From contig JANVFP010000013.1 of NCBI GenBank assembly GCA_027919835.1, positions 682,001-746,000 on the forward strand: a stretch of DNA of 64,000 nucleotides, in the 5' to 3' direction. Shown piece after piece: positions 32,534-45,504 of the stretch. The notes under the pieces are model-generated. The model worked only from the letters and a program-made list of their open reading frames with translations, was not told the DNA's origin and searched no databases. Position numbers and translations under genes: made by a program. How positions within the stretch are numbered: the first letter of the stretch is position 1; each line of letters starts with the position of its first letter. Source of the stretch: Lentinula raphanica. Lineage: Eukaryota > Basidiomycota > Agaricomycetes > Agaricales > Omphalotaceae.

Positions 32534-35500
32534 TCACAACAGAAGAGACGATAACAGTGTCAGAACCATCAGAACATAGTAATAAGGAATGGCACAACGT
32601 ACAGTGCCGGAGGTGGACGTGCCTGCATCAGGACTAGATATAGGTAAACTGGTAGCAATAGCAGTCTCTGTTCTTATAAATGACGTCCAGGCAGCCCGCG
32701 TGGCCTCAGGCCAGATGGTGGAAGATTCTGTTGACATTGAGCCGTAAAAGATAGGATCAGAACCTGGCATGACATCTTCTGCGAGTGTTGGGTCTTCCCC
32801 GCCAATCACAGTCGAGTCTGTGACAAGTCCAGTCTGGTTGTTTCCAAAGACGAATTGTTGAAGGAAGACTTTAGCCTGTGGGGCAGGTAAATTAGAGAGC
32901 GGCGAGGAGTCGGAAATCAAAAGGACTAACTGCTTCAGGGGCTGTGGCTGCTACCAAATGCCCCGCACCTTTAAACAAAACGTACGTCCAGTTTCTTTCT
33001 TGGTGTACGATTCCGGCCAAGTTTCCGGAATCATCGGTCCAAGGGGTAGCCGGCTTGCGAGTGAAGCCTTGAATACCTCCGAACGTGGTGTTCTATGAGA
33101 TGAGAAATTGAGTTTACGGTACCAACATAAGTATCTGCGTGAACTTTGATCTACCTGTATGACAACTACAGTGACAATTGTTAGGCACTGTATCCGCTTG
33201 GGAGAGCGCAAAGAGATTGACACAGACCTTCTGTCCCGCGATGTGCTATTAGAGAATCGTCATTGCCGGAAAAGAAAACAAAGCCGACGCTCTTTCCAGT
33301 GGCGTTCGTCGCAAGCTCAGTCAAGAATGTCATAGGTCTGCAGTGATTCAAGATAAGTTCTTAGTTGTTATTCGTGTTCAGATCAAAACAGGATGCGCAC
33401 TCAGGGCCTACAGAACACGGAGACAAGAGAATATCTGAGCATGCAGGGGTAGCCGGAAAGTATCCGTTCTCTAGAAACTTACTTGGATCATTACCCGCTA
33501 TATTCACAAAGAGTGTTTCGTGAATAAACACATCTGACTAGCAAATGAATATAGACCTACCCAAAGATCCGAATGGGAAATCGAAGTCTAGCACCCAATC
33601 TTTACTTGTAGGAGCGTGAATTGCCGACCTCGTGCGGTTGTCTGGAACAAGAATCATCAGCCAGTCGTTCAAAAGGTGAAATTGGTCGCGCACCGTTAAG
33701 AAATACAGATGCATCAATGGGAACCTCTGGATCAAGTGCATCGGGAATATTATATACCTATTGAGTGATGATGAGTCTTGATGAAACTAATGGATTAGGC
33801 AGAACGTACATCAAACACTCCTCCGTCCGGCTGTGAGAGTGCTGAAAGAGTCTTTACTCAAAAACTGATATCGAAAATGTAAAGGACAACCCACTCCAGG
33901 GGAACGTAAAGTTGATAGCATAATCAATGAACTCATCGAGGAGGTCGCATCCATACTGCAAAAGAGTCAGTCAACGACTCAAAGTTGTTCCGTACATGAC
34001 ATACCCTCGTATCAATCGTTCCATTAGCTCTCCCGGTGAGGTCTCGCTTGCTGCGAACCCACTCTTGCCGTCTCTCTTCTCGTTTACGGAAATGAGTCGA
34101 CTTTGTGAACGGCCGCAATTCTTCCATCTCAGATCGCTCCTGGAAGCGAGATAGAAGTCGAGAGCGGAACGAACGATTCCTGAAGTTTTTCGAAAACTTC
34201 TGTCTATTTGAGAATGAGCTTGCATCGTCGCTGTCGTAAATTGAGGGAACATATTTCAGAGTGGGTATTGTCCCGTTTTGGGGATAAGTTAGGTTAACGT
34301 CATAGCCACAGAGGTGACTCCTACGAGCGATTTGAGAACAACAGAAATATGACACTACTATTGCGGCCTACTGTTCTTCAAAGTATTTGAACACTTCGGG
34401 ATCATAGTTAATGAGTTGAGGGTAGGTTTCTATAACAGTGACCTGCAGAATACTGTCAGAACGCCTCCACGCTAACCAGGCATCGATGCTTTTGCTCTTA
34501 CTGCAGGAAGATCTTGGAATTCTGGGCCTGACCCCACCGAACCATCACCGATTGCGATTTTGACTATCGTCACGGGAGGATTAGGACTCTCAAAGTATGC
34601 CTTCAGAATATATGGCTATCAAGAAACGTATAGGTTAGATGAAGTACGAAAGACTGGAGCAGACTGACGATGTAAGTGCCAGCATAACTTTCACCGGTGA
34701 TATGTAAAGGACGAGTGGCCAGACTTGGAAAGACTTTGACCAGGTTATCCAGAAAGCCTAGCTGAAAACAAGCGGCTGATGTTGGATTTTCTGATTTTAT
34801 GAGATGACGTTGGACATACAAAGTCTGTTCCCATTTGATCTTCTCCAGAGACTACATAACATGGAAATTAGCATGTCCTCCAAGCAACAGAGTGAGATCG
34901 ATAGTTACTGTAACCATCTTCATCCGCGGTAGAGAATCCAGTCCCTCTGGAAGTATACTGTGAGTAGAAACGAAACTACCACATGTGATATCACGGACAC
35001 TGGTTGATCAATCCACACATAGTCGGCCACTGTATCCCAGGAAAATTCTGTGTTTGAAGCCATAGAGTAGTCGCCATTGATATGCATTGGTCCATTCTGA
35101 ATGAAGAACCGCATTGAGCCCAAAACTTGGAGCACTTTCCATTGCACTGACTTCAAAAAACATCCCAGCCATACTGGAGGACCCAGGTCTGGAATTTGTC
35201 CTGATCAGCATTGTCATCCTCAAAGAACCCATACAGACAAACTCACCCTCCATTCAGCCATATTCCCCACGGATCGTTACTTGAGTTGGAGGTTAAGGAG
35301 CCATTTTGATGCTCAAAAGCCCAAAAGAATAAGGTATCGTTCGGATGACCTGCACGTTGAACTGGAAGATTGCCGGCGAAACTTCGTGTGAGGGGAAAGG
35401 TAACGTTCGGTAACGCGTCGGTAACTTCGAAATCTGTAGTGCAAGTGAGTCATTCTCAATGGGAAAAAATGAGTTGAGATTCTTACAACTCTGCCATTCG

Positions 35501-35634
35501 GGACTATAGTCGCCAGAGGGTGCGCCAGGATAGATGTGTGGAAACGAGTTTGGCAACGATTGAGACGTGGCGAAGAATGCGATACATAGGACCAGCAGTG
35601 TTCTGCACAGACGTGAGGTAATCGTCGAGCTCAT
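32534..35634 (-). CDS. Secreted serine carboxypeptidase (family S10), probably GPI-anchored
   Basis: It cleaves C-terminal residues from peptides in an acidic compartment or outside the cell. The start ATG at 35634 gives MSSTITSRLCRTLLVLCIAF and a signal peptide. The oxyanion/substrate block NGGPGSSS-like is seen as PGSSSMAGMFFE. The nucleophile lies in HITGESYAGTYI (34700 region), the Asp in FFSGNDDSLIAHRGTE (33280 region), and the His in GAGHLVAATAPEA (32960 region). In between is HLCGYDVNLTYPQNGTIPTL plus a charged loop and GRANGTID, as in basidiomycete S10 enzymes. The tail is Ser/Thr-rich and ends in hydrophobic YYYVLMVLTLLSSLLL, which fits a GPI signal. Roughly a dozen short introns interrupt it, so exon edges are approximate. 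Confidence 0.88.
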
Positions 35635-36819
35635 ATTGGAACCCGGTGTGAAAGAGAAAGGGAGGGGAATTGGGCGTGGGGATTGGTTGCGTCCGATGCG
35701 GTTTTTAACGAACACCAAGACAATTAGTTGTAACCTCGGACTCTGGTAGACAGGCCTTGGATGGTTCCTGGGGTGAAGACGGTTCTTGACAGCGACTTGG
35801 ACAATAAGGAGCCTATAAATACTGGGCAGCCATCATGTTCTATTGTCTATTTCGTCGAGAAGGTTTGGGTTGCAATCACTGAGATTCAGAAGTATTGGTC
35901 AAGTTACTAGCGAGGAGCCGAAAATGCATATGGTGGCATACTGGTGGCATACGAAAAGTAGGACTATCTATAGGCGCTCAATACATTTTGTGAGGCACTT
36001 CCTAGCACTTCCCGCTAAGTATCCTCAAGACTTATTATCAGATTCTGATATATGAGGTATATTTATATATGGACATTGATTATTAGGACTCAGGAGAGGG
36101 GGGCGTATATTGTGGTAGGATTTCGATACATTCGCGATGATTCTCCGACGAAGACATGGTTCTAGGATGGGTGCAGAGCAGCTAGAAAGTCTGACTCGTA
36201 CACGGGTACTAGTTCTTAGATCAATGGTGTAGCATCGCTAGTCGTTTCGAGTTGAAAAACTCCTGATAGCCCTCCGCGGATGAGTAAACTGCTTTCGGCG
36301 TACACATGATCTCAGTTCTGGTTGAAGTGCCGGCATACTATACGAGAAGGATTGTCTGACTCGAAGTCAATGAGGCCGAATCTGGTCGAACAGTTGCGAA
36401 AATCCCTCTCCTTTCCTCCCAACAGGCCCGGATAACAGAAGCGGTTCAGCAAAGCCAGGCAAGAGCGGGAGCTCAATGAGGCAGGTAGTCACAATTGGCT
36501 TTTTTTTGCATCGACCGATGAATGAAGGTCAAGAGAAGATCTGAAAAAAGGGAAAGAAATCGAAAATGATAGAAACACGTTGACGCAGGCTACAGAAGTT
36601 TGAGATTGTGTGCTCACTGATGAAATCCCGCGAGAGCAAATTTGAGGTATAGACTTGAGCAAGTTTCAATCTCATTGGTTATCACGGCTCTCCAACCGCT
36701 TCCGGCATGAAACTAACTCAGTAAGTCTCGATCCGCAGTGAGTGCGACTATACCCAGGAAGCTCCGGTCCCAAAACGACTGACATATAGATCTCTTCATC
36801 TTCCATTAAGATCCACCTG
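35635..36819. other. Intergenic, nothing recognised
   Basis: This contains the promoter of the carboxypeptidase and the 3' flank of the G-patch gene. No open frame resembles a protein family. A short direct repeat (ATGGTGGCATACTGGTGGCATACG near 35931-35953) is the only structure I noticed. Confidence 0.5.
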
Positions 36820-39800
36820 TTAAACCTTTCTCGCTCTCAGAACTACATCATCCAATGAGATCGCCCGGTAATCTTCCGCGGGTCCTCCTACACCATCCGG
36901 TGCTGCCCAAACGGCATCATCCAATATGTACACTAACACTCCCCCTTTACCATCCATAGACGGACTGATCCTAAACAACGGCATCCTAGACTTTTCGTGT
37001 GCGCGTCCAGTAGGCATGAACAAAAGATCATGCGAAGCCGTGAATTCCTCGACGATAGCCCGAAATGTGATCTCTTGCGTGCGCGCGGAAGAAGCCTGCG
37101 ATACTGAAGGTATGGTCTTCGTTCCGCGACCATTGCGACTTGGCGATCGAGAATGCGCGAGTGCTTGTTCAGCTCTGTAGTCCGGTTTGGGAAGACTAAA
37201 GGGAGCATCTGGTCCAAGTTCAATCGCATGGTTCATGAGCTGAAGTCCTCGGGTGAATCCTTTTGAGATTCCAGCAACGGCTTGTAGATGCTCGGGGAAA
37301 GAACCCTTCCAGAATGAATACCATTGAGCCACTTCCTCGAAACTGACTTTGGGTTGAATAAGCCATAGATGGAGAACTTCGAGCCATTGCGGGAAGAACT
37401 CCGTTTCGAATAACTGTGAGAGGATCGACGGACGTAGTATATTGGCCCATTGGAGGACTCGATGAATAGGTTCCATAGATTGATTCCGTGGGTTGATACG
37501 AAGGTCCGAACGAAGTGTAGCGCCGAGCTTTGGGACGATATATTTCAAAAGCATACTATCCCAGTCGCTAGAATCAAAGACCTACACATTCCACACCAAC
37601 CCATTAGTGATACATGACAGCCACCTCCGAGGAGCAGAAGAGACTTACGTCTTTCCAAGCTTTTAAACCCTCAGGTAAATCATCTCCAACTACCCAGTGT
37701 CTCAACAAGCTTTTCACTTTCCTTCTAGCATCTCCAATGAATTCCTCTAATCTCAAACCCACATGAGGAAGCCAAGGAAACACGATGGTCTGTAGCGAGG
37801 CGTGCTCGCCATTACTCTGCTTCGGACTCCAATCCGCAATTGCTTTGTGCACCTTGGGTAGTATGAGTTGATCTAAGATGTTGTCCCGAATAAACGGAGG
37901 CAACAACGTCGACCATGCTTCATAAAGGCGCAAAGCTGGTTGGGGATTACGGGGAGACCAATCGTTGTTTATCGCTGTACGAACTTTCGGTAACCATACG
38001 CTCCAAAGTAGGCTTTCAAAAGGAGTCATAGGCTTTAGACTGTCGACGACAATCAATATCGAGCAAGGAAGATGCAAGTTGCACCAAAAGAACTTACATC
38101 GGGACAGCGGAGGATACTACCGTCTTCGATCCATATATATCAAGTTGTCTGTCGGGTGGAGCATCCTCTTCGACATTGATCCTTAATACCTGTCTCCAAT
38201 TGCGGAAGACGGAGACGAACGCTTGAGGATTTTCCATTGGCTGCCACTGCGCTACCAATCTTCGCATCTAGTATCGGAGGAGAAGTCAGTCGGTGGAAGA
38301 AGACCAGTAGAACATGAATAGCATACCAAAGGCATAATAGCGCCAACAACTACCTCATCAAGTCGATATCGGTCGAGCTCTGACCCGAACTCGGAAGTGA
38401 GTTTGTAAAAGAGTGGCGAGAATTGATCCAAAGAAGCATCATAATCACTGGAAAGCTCTTTGGCTTTCAGATCGATCTCTGAAGTGACAATCTGGACTTG
38501 CTGAAGCCGAGCGATCACTGTTAACCATGTAAGAACTTTACCAAAAGGAACAATCATGAGCAGACTAACATTCAGCTTCAGCTTCTATCCTCTTCCGAAG
38601 TCGAAGATCCTCTTGCAAAACCAGTTTCTTCCTTTCCTCTAGAAGTTTGCCTTCCCTAGCAAGCCCGTCGAGCTCGGTCTTGCAAGATTCGGCAATGAGA
38701 CGAACGTTGTGACGGACTTCAGGAATACGTGTGGAGTCGAACGATGGTGTCCATGAATTAATCGAGAGGTCGGCTAGAGAGCTTACTTCTCGAGGCTAAG
38801 ATAGGACACATATAATGAATTTTGGGTGGAGAGGGTTTCGAAATTTGACTTACCACTGCACCTGTTGCATCTATAATCTGTCCGATGCCACCAGGAGTCT
38901 GAGTTTCTGCACCGGCTTCCGCGAGGATTTCTTCGTAGGTCTTGTGCTGGACCCTTGTCTTTGTTTTTCTCGGTTTCCTCCATGCGTCCGCCTTCTTCTC
39001 TTTGACCTCTCGTTCTTTCTTCTTCGCCTTCCGTACCACAGGGTCTTCATCGTCGCTAACGGCTTCTCCTCGCCTCCTCGCCTCCATTTTAGATTGCTCG
39101 GTCTTCTCTTTGAACCCTCGAAAGGCAATTCCACTCTTTTCCGGCCTCATTTTGCTCTCGATGGGTGTAACGATACCTTCACCGGTAGCACCAAGACCCT
39201 GGCCTGCCTTCCAGCCCATCTTTTGAAGCATGCGGGCACCAAAAGTTCCCGAAAGTTTGGCAAAATGTGCTTGCTCGGCGTGGCTTAGAGGCACTGCCGG
39301 ACGGACACTAGGCGTAGAATCCCGTACGAAAGATGTCGACCGGGTTTGTGTTGCGAAAGAGGATGGTAAGCTAGATAATGGCGTTTTATCGAGCGAGGCT
39401 CGGGATCCAATACCTCCTCTGGAAGATGCGATTGGAGGAGTAGAAGAAGCATTATCGGTGGTAGTCGATCCACCTTTTGAAAAGCCTATGCCTGTGCCGG
39501 CCTTCTTACCAGATCCGATTCCACCAATAGACGGTATAGGCATGGAGTCATCATCATCATATGAGTCTCGTATCCTAGGGGGTCTGGAAGGATCAGAGTC
39601 GTTGTCAGAATATTCCTCTGCACCCTTAACTTCGCCCTCACCCGAAGGGCTATCTTGTGCTTCCTCGTCGTCTTTATCCTCATCGTAATTATTGTCATCG
39701 TCATCGTCATCGTCATCGGCCTGTTCTTCTTCCTCTGATTGCTCTTCTTTATCCACGACCATGTTCAACCCACTATCCTCTCCAAGGTCAGCCTTCTTCA

Positions 39801-40080
39801 CGCCAGAGACAAAGGCTGGAGCCTTTGTCCAATCGCTTCTCTTGTTAGTCTCTGAGCTTCGCCTCGGGCCCGTATCCTCGTTGTTGTCTTCGGCGAATAT
39901 TCCGTAGAGGGCTTCCTCTCTGCCATTTCTCTTTCGTCGTTTTCGTTGATATGGATTTTCAAAAAGTTCGCGCTCCTCTCGCGCATCTGGAGATTCGTTA
40001 ATGGGTATATCTTCGGGTTCTGAGCCATTGTAAGAATCGGAGTCAGAGTCGTCGTCCAGGATTCGCTTTCGTCGTGCCAT
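36820..40080 (-). CDS. G-patch protein of the TFIP11/Ntr1 (STIP) family, spliceosome disassembly
   Basis: In known relatives this protein binds the helicase Prp43/DHX15 through its G-patch and promotes release of spent spliceosomes and intron lariats. The start ATG at 40080 encodes MARRKRILDDDSDSDSYNGS. A long acidic Asp/Glu/Ser region follows, then the G-patch FGARMLQKMGWKAGQGLGAT (about 39245-39180) with the usual glycines. The C-terminal GCFC-like region includes PRNPQPALRLYEAWSTLLPP, IRDNILDQLILPKVHKAIAD, IVFPWLPHVGLRLEEFIGD and RRKVKSLLRHW. Several introns lie between 38800 and 37560. The stop is TAA at 36822-36820. It diverges from the SAP30BP-like gene across 139 bp. Confidence 0.88.
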
Positions 40081-40219
40081 GGTGAAGGCCAAGGCAAGTT
40101 GAAGAAATTCAATTGAATTCAAAATGCCGGCCACGTGACCCGTCACGCGGGCGTCTAAACAAAACGCTTGAACTTCAACTTGAACCTGAGTCTGCTTCAA
40201 CCTGGACAGATACGCAAAC
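40081..40219. promoter_or_regulatory. Shared divergent promoter TFIP11-like / SAP30BP-like
   Basis: These 139 bp lie between the start codons of two splicing-related genes read in opposite directions. They contain a CACGTGACCCGTCACGCGGGCG stretch split here as CACGTGACC and GTCACGCGGG; CACGTG is an E-box-type core. Co-regulation is an inference from distance. Confidence 0.5.
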
Positions 40220-41129
40220 ATGCACAGTGGACTAGTTGCCTACGACGGAGACAGTGACTCTGGAGAAGAGTTTGCCTCACAACCTGTAAGTCTTCAACAT
40301 TTCTGACTGAACCGCTACTTTTTCGTTGCTTGACTAGGATGCGAAACCAAACATCAAATCAGATGGAGGTGTGGAATGTGAGTACTATGTAGCTCTATAT
40401 TCAGCATTCTCACTGTGCCGAAATATGCATCGTCAACTCCCAGCTCGCCTGCAGCACAAGAAATCGCAAATAATCATCAAAAGACCTAAATCTTCCCAGA
40501 GACCGAAGGGTCATGTCAATATTGAACCAAGTCAATCAACCGCGACTACATCCGTGATTCCAATAGACAATTCAACGTCTACAGTCATTCAGACGACCTC
40601 CAAACCGAATACGGAGACAGATGATGTTCATCTTTCCCGTGTCCGTTCCCTGCTTCGTCCTCCACAAATTCCTGGTGTAGCCGACTGGGGTATACCTCCA
40701 GAGGTGGAGAACAACTGCGATTCCGAACTTGAAGCAAAATTGAAACAATTTCATCATCTCAAATCCCCTCCAACTTCAAAACATTTCAATGACACGTTAA
40801 TGTCAAACCGTTCATTTCGCAATCCCCATCTCTATGCGCAGCTCGTCGAGTTCGTGGATATTGATGAAAGAACGACGAATTTTCCGAAGGAGATTTGGGA
40901 TCCAGAAGCATTGAAAGATGGAGAGTGGGATGCAGAGAAGATCGGTACGTCCTGTCTTAAACCTGCCCGGAGACGTTACTTAATGATTGAACAGCAAGAT
41001 ATCAAAAGGTTAGATCAGAACAGCAGTCGCAACAGTCGAAGACCAGGACCCATATCGATTTCGCATCAGGAAAAGATAATGTACGTTTTTCACTTCTCGT
41101 CAAGACATTGGAGTTGAACTAGTTGTGAA
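40220..41129 (+). CDS. SAP30BP/HCNGP-like protein
   Basis: The family is known as SAP30-binding protein or HCNGP; the human member has also been linked to splicing of short introns. Exons: 40220-40285 (MHSGLVAYDGDSDSGEEFAS), 40338-40377, 40444-40944, 40995-41080 and a tiny last exon giving only Leu and stop. The HCNGP block is clear: RSLLRPPQIPGVADWGIPPE, then KLKQFHHLKS, NRSFRNPHLYAQLVEFVDID, ERTTNFPKEIWDPEALKDGE, followed by RYQKVRSEQQSQQSKTRTHI and DFASGKDN. The opening SGLVAYDGDSDSGEE is also typical (acidic start). The final splice is the weakest part; reading through the last donor would add about 15 unrelated residues. Confidence 0.8.
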
Positions 41130-42983
41130 GAGATCACATTCACACATGCATGTGTCGTCCAGTGGAGGTGTGCCCAGTGGGGGTCGAAAACACAACAAAG
41201 GATTAGGTGCACCTTCACGATGGGGATAAACCGTGGTGTCCTTCCGGTCCTCATCGAAGGTCTGTGTGTTACATAGTGCGCTCTAAATGTATGATGTCTT
41301 CGGTCTAAGCTTGCTGTTCAACAGTCCACGCACGTTATCTTTCATAGAAATGAAAATGTCTTGATATACCCAACGTATTGTCAGTACAAGCTCTGCTTCG
41401 CGTCTCGGTTCACGAGTTCTCTTTTCCTGACCTCGACACAACATCATCTGAGTGCTAACAGTTTTTCCCTCCCGGATACAATCTCTAGGAGAATCATCAA
41501 ACGATTATGTTCAGAGTTCTACATCCCCGCGGATTCCGTCTAAACGGTCTACCGGCTGTCTTTCCTATTTCTACGCTCGTCGCTGAAGCCTGAACTCTTT
41601 CACTAGCTCGTGTGCACTGATTCCCTTAAATTCTGCGAGGGGCGGCCTTACTATCAAGGTTTCACGCAGAAGACAAGGAAGTAAGTAATCTCTTCTCGCT
41701 ACAGCTATGAAAACTGTCAATGACTGCTGCAGGATGGGGAGGGAGGCCGAGGGTGAGTAGGGGTGAGTTTCAGTTCGAGTTGGGCTGTGTACTACCCATG
41801 CAGTATTTTTCAGATTACTTCATGCGGACCCTGTTTGAGTCACCTTTCGCTGTCAGATGTCTACATCTTCTACCTTCTGATGAATAGAATTGGCCATGGA
41901 AAAAAAACACGAAGGAATATAGGAGTTGCGCCTCGGCTGGGGGCTCGAATTCTCGAAGAATTTGTTTCGGGAGCGGGCAGGAGCAGGCAGGAGCGGGCGC
42001 TTGCACCGTGCAGGACTAAGACTGACTAGGATTTCGGACCAGTTACCTGTGACTAGGATGATGGATCGGACCAGGCAAAACCTTCAACATAAATAACCAT
42101 TTAAGCACAAACATAGGAGCCTGGGAGGAGGACCGTATTAATCCACCTCTCCAGTTGAACTTTCGAAGGCCCTGAATCGAAAAACATATGTACCGTTCAA
42201 CGTATCTCGATTCTCATCGCTCCCCAATACACAACTTACAATCTGATCAAGTGGAAGTAAGTTTTCCAGCAACCGTAGGGACCGTTGGTAGTGATATGCC
42301 TCAGGAACCTGAATGAGACCTTTTTAGGTCCTTTTTCACTGATTCTTCCCTTTTTTCCCTTTTCCTTGTTCCGATTCGTTGATGGAAGTTCTAGATAGCG
42401 TTTAACCTCAACCGCCTATCAAATTATCAAACTCGATAAGGAAAGTAACAACCGCGACCGCCGACGATGGATCAATCGATGCAGACCGAATCACCGATGC
42501 TTCCATGCGCGAGCCATTGCCGCTGCCATTGCCCGAAGCAGACCTTTGCATGTATCGTAGAACAGTACAGTACATACACCTCCCTAGAAACCGCTCGTGC
42601 ATGGAGGGTAGGTTGGACGTCGGTGAGTAGAACCGGATCTATGTCACCTTAATGGGATTCCTTTTAACATATGACTTATTTTTCGCAGTGGGACGGAGGC
42701 AAATGGACGCTGGATGGACCCACCCCACGTCATGATCGAGCCTATTATTATTGTGTTTTACAAATTTAAACTGTCACGATTAGTGCAGGGCTAATGGGGA
42801 GGAGGCTTTTCGATGAGTTTGGTTGAATTTGGCGATCTGTCTAAAGGATGTGCGCAATCGCCCAAAAACCAAGGGGTGTTCTCTTTTTTTGCGTCCTGAC
42901 TACCATCCTCAACGCTCACCGTACTCGAGATAATAGAAATCAAGGACCAAGTCTCAACTCCGGCTCAGTCACTGCTGTAAAAC
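41130..42983. other. Intergenic, nothing recognised
   Basis: About 1.85 kb. The frames present are short and show no family similarity. A purine-rich run of GGAGCGGGCA / GGAGCAGGCA type lies at about 41970-42000; a near reverse complement occurs at 46930-46955. The promoter of the membrane-protein gene must lie at the right end. Confidence 0.5.
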
Positions 42984-44873
42984 ATGGCGGATGCCGCGTC
43001 CTGCCCCTCGATGCCCGACGAGGAAGCGGTTGCATCGACTCTCGGAGTTTGGATCACTTCATTTTTTCTTGCTACGATGTAAACTTGTTTATCTTGACTA
43101 TTCCGGCCACGCTCATGCTCTATCAGACTGTACGGGATGGGCTTTCTGCAAGCCTGGCTCTATTTTCATTGGTATCCAAACGACGGATGGAAATTGAAAA
43201 CGCTCGTATGTTTTTCGTTTGAAATCTGCCCTCTATACTCCCCTGCATCGATCTAACCGAGTTTTCCTTCAGGTGGTGACAGTCGTGTAAGTTCGATCCG
43301 CGCCGCTACCACCCACCTAGCTTACTGTGTGCATATAGTGTTCTGGAGACTGTCCAAGTCACGACCTTCTATGCGGCAACATACAACGTCCTCATCACTC
43401 ATTTCGGGAACTGGACAAATGTTCTGGCAATTGGATGGTGAGTTTTCAAACGATTGTAGACTGATCCTTCCGGATTCATCTCAAACCGCTGGGCAGGTTA
43501 CATTCGGTGGGTTATGTATCGAATCCCTGCTCGAGACGATTGCCGATTTTATTGCCCTAGGCGCAACTATTAGCAGGTGTAAGTCTCGTATCTGAAATCA
43601 CAAACTTTTTTGTTGACACAGCCATAGTATCTTTCGGCCTTTGTGGTACAAATGTAAGTCACTGTGTATATGATATTTGCATAACTTGACTCATCGGCTA
43701 TCCAGGTACTTCGTGTGCACGATTTGGCTTTGTTAGTTCACTCTATATCTTCCTTTAAACTGTGCTCATGTACTCGTCCAGTGAACGAGCCTGGAATACA
43801 GCGTTGGGTATTCACTGTACCAATCGTGAGTATATAGTCACCAACGATTCATCCACACTGTCTAATCCATTGAAGGTTGTATCGGCTGTTATAGAGCTTG
43901 CAATGACCCTAGGTGTGTGATAATGTTTAGGAGACGTTTAAAATCTAACCATAATAATCAAATGTGCAGGACAAACTATCGCCATGTGAATCGCTCCCTG
44001 CCTCGCTCATTCTGTCCAACTGACCACCAATGAATCAGTACCTTTATTTCTTCTTTCACTCAGATTGGCAAAACCACGGTAGATCCACCTCATGAAATTG
44101 CTGCTTGATCAAAACTAACCTCCATCTAGTGGATCTATTCGCTTCTCAGTGCCTGCACTTTCACCTGCGACGTCCTCATCGCTCTAACCCTATATCTCAC
44201 CTTGATGGGGAAGAAAAAATCGATACAAGAGTGCGTTTCAGGTTTCTCTCGGAATATCTGTGCTGAGTTGCTTCGACCCACTAGGATCGCCGGGGTACAA
44301 TACTTCCCTTCTCGCTCGAATGCTATCATTCGCAAACTCACGATCTACACGGTCAACCGTGGTGTTTTAACCGCGGTCGCTGCAGCGATCAATCTGATCT
44401 TGGTGTGTAGAGTCCTAAGGCTATGAATCATTTTCGTTCCCACCTAATCCTTGTCATGCAGTTCCTCGCTATTCCGAATACTTTCTATTATTTCGTCGGA
44501 TTGTTAACAAGTAGTAAACGTACGCAGGAACTCTCGCCTAATTTCTACTCGCTTCTCTAACCTCGAACAGTCTATATGAATAGCATGCTCGCTGCGTCAG
44601 TGATGCGTTCAATATACATGGCCAAGTAACTGACAGAACCCTTTACGCTACAGGTTGAATTCACGCCAGTATATTGCCCGAGTATCCGAGGACGAAGCAG
44701 CTCAGTGTTGGAACTCCATACCGGTACCCGCATTAGCCTCCGACAATACTCAAAGTCGAGCTACGAATGTAACGAGCACGTTGGATTATCACGAAGAAAC
44801 GTCGGTGGGTCCGTTCATACATATTTCCGTACATGCTACTCATGATTTTTCTAGAGTCGACAATCAAAGATAA
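42984..44873 (+). CDS. Seven-helix membrane protein, DUF6534-like
   Basis: This Agaricomycete family has no known function. About eleven small exons are needed. The first gives MADAASCPSMPDEEAVASTL and a helix GVWITSFFLATI|LYGMGFLQAWLYFHWY, then WKLKTLVVTVVVLETVQVTT with YNVLITHFGNW, a third block HSAQLLAAIVSFGLCGTN, RWVFTVPIVVSAVIELAMTL, SLLSACTFTCDVLIALTLYL, KLTIYTVNRGVLTAVAAAIN, and AIPNTFYYFVG then MNSMLAALNSRQYIAR before a hydrophilic tail. The motifs around YTVN-x-G and LNSR are the most typical. In the 43500-43560 region a stop-free coding reading exists, but treating 43510-43560 as an intron gives the better helix. Internal exon edges are tentative; no clear inactivating change was found. 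Confidence 0.72.
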
Positions 44874-45154
44874 GGATAGATCAGCCACAGGCTAGTGCTT
44901 AGTATTTAGTTGGGGGCTTGAGCTGCGAGCTCACTTGTTGATCAAAACTGGGATTCATCATATACCTATCGAAAGGCTCATCACATTAGTGATCAATCAA
45001 TGTAAATCATATCATAGCTCGTATCATCATCGCTGGTCCAGCCAAAAATAAAACCCACAAGTGGGGTACGTGAAAGATTATACATAGATATCAGATCGGC
45101 GGGGACAGCGACCTGGGACAACTCGCAAAAAAATCATAAATGCGAAAAAGCAAT

Positions 45155-45261
45155 GATGAGAGTGGGATTCGAACCCACGCCACAATGTGACCAGATTTCA
45201 GCACGTATCAAATACGCTGGTCTCCTTAGTCTGGCGCCTTAGACCGCTCGGCCATCTCACC
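45155..45261 (-). tRNA. tRNA-Leu(AAG) with an intron, copy 1
   Basis: The 107 nt fold as a class II tRNA. The acceptor arms GGTGAGA and TCTCATC pair (one G-T). The D arm is GCCGAGCGGTCTAAGGC, the anticodon stem CCAGA/TCTGG, the loop starts CT-AAG-G, and the T arm is GTGGGTTCGAATCCCAC. About 26-27 extra nucleotides after the base 3' of the anticodon form the intron (with an inner hairpin ACCAGCGTATTTGATACGTGCT). A long variable arm fits leucine. The 3' CCA is not encoded. Confidence 0.9.
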
Positions 45262-45504
45262 ATCAGATATGTATTGCTCTGAAAGGTCATAGGTTCGACA
45301 CAGACAAGTATTTGAAGCGCAAGTCCTCGCCCGATTTCAATGCTTACTCTCGAGATTATACGGTGTCAAATACATTGTTGGACAACGAAAAGAAATAAAG
45401 CAAACAACAGCTGCCCCAATTACTAAGTGGGCCCGGCTGTTCCCTTAGCCTTTAGGGGACCCATTTGGTGAAGCCGGCTGCCGAGTACTTTCCTGCGGGA
45501 CAGG

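Noticed and set aside
39230..39688. 152-codon plus-strand frame opposite the G-patch gene
   Set aside because: Shadow of the Asp/Glu/Ser-rich part of the G-patch protein; low-complexity codons keep the other strand open.
43500..43575. A frameshift in the DUF6534-like gene, first suspected because the frame seemed to break
   Set aside because: Treating the GT..AG segment ending CCCTAG at 43560 as an intron restores a continuous helix, so no damage needs to be assumed.
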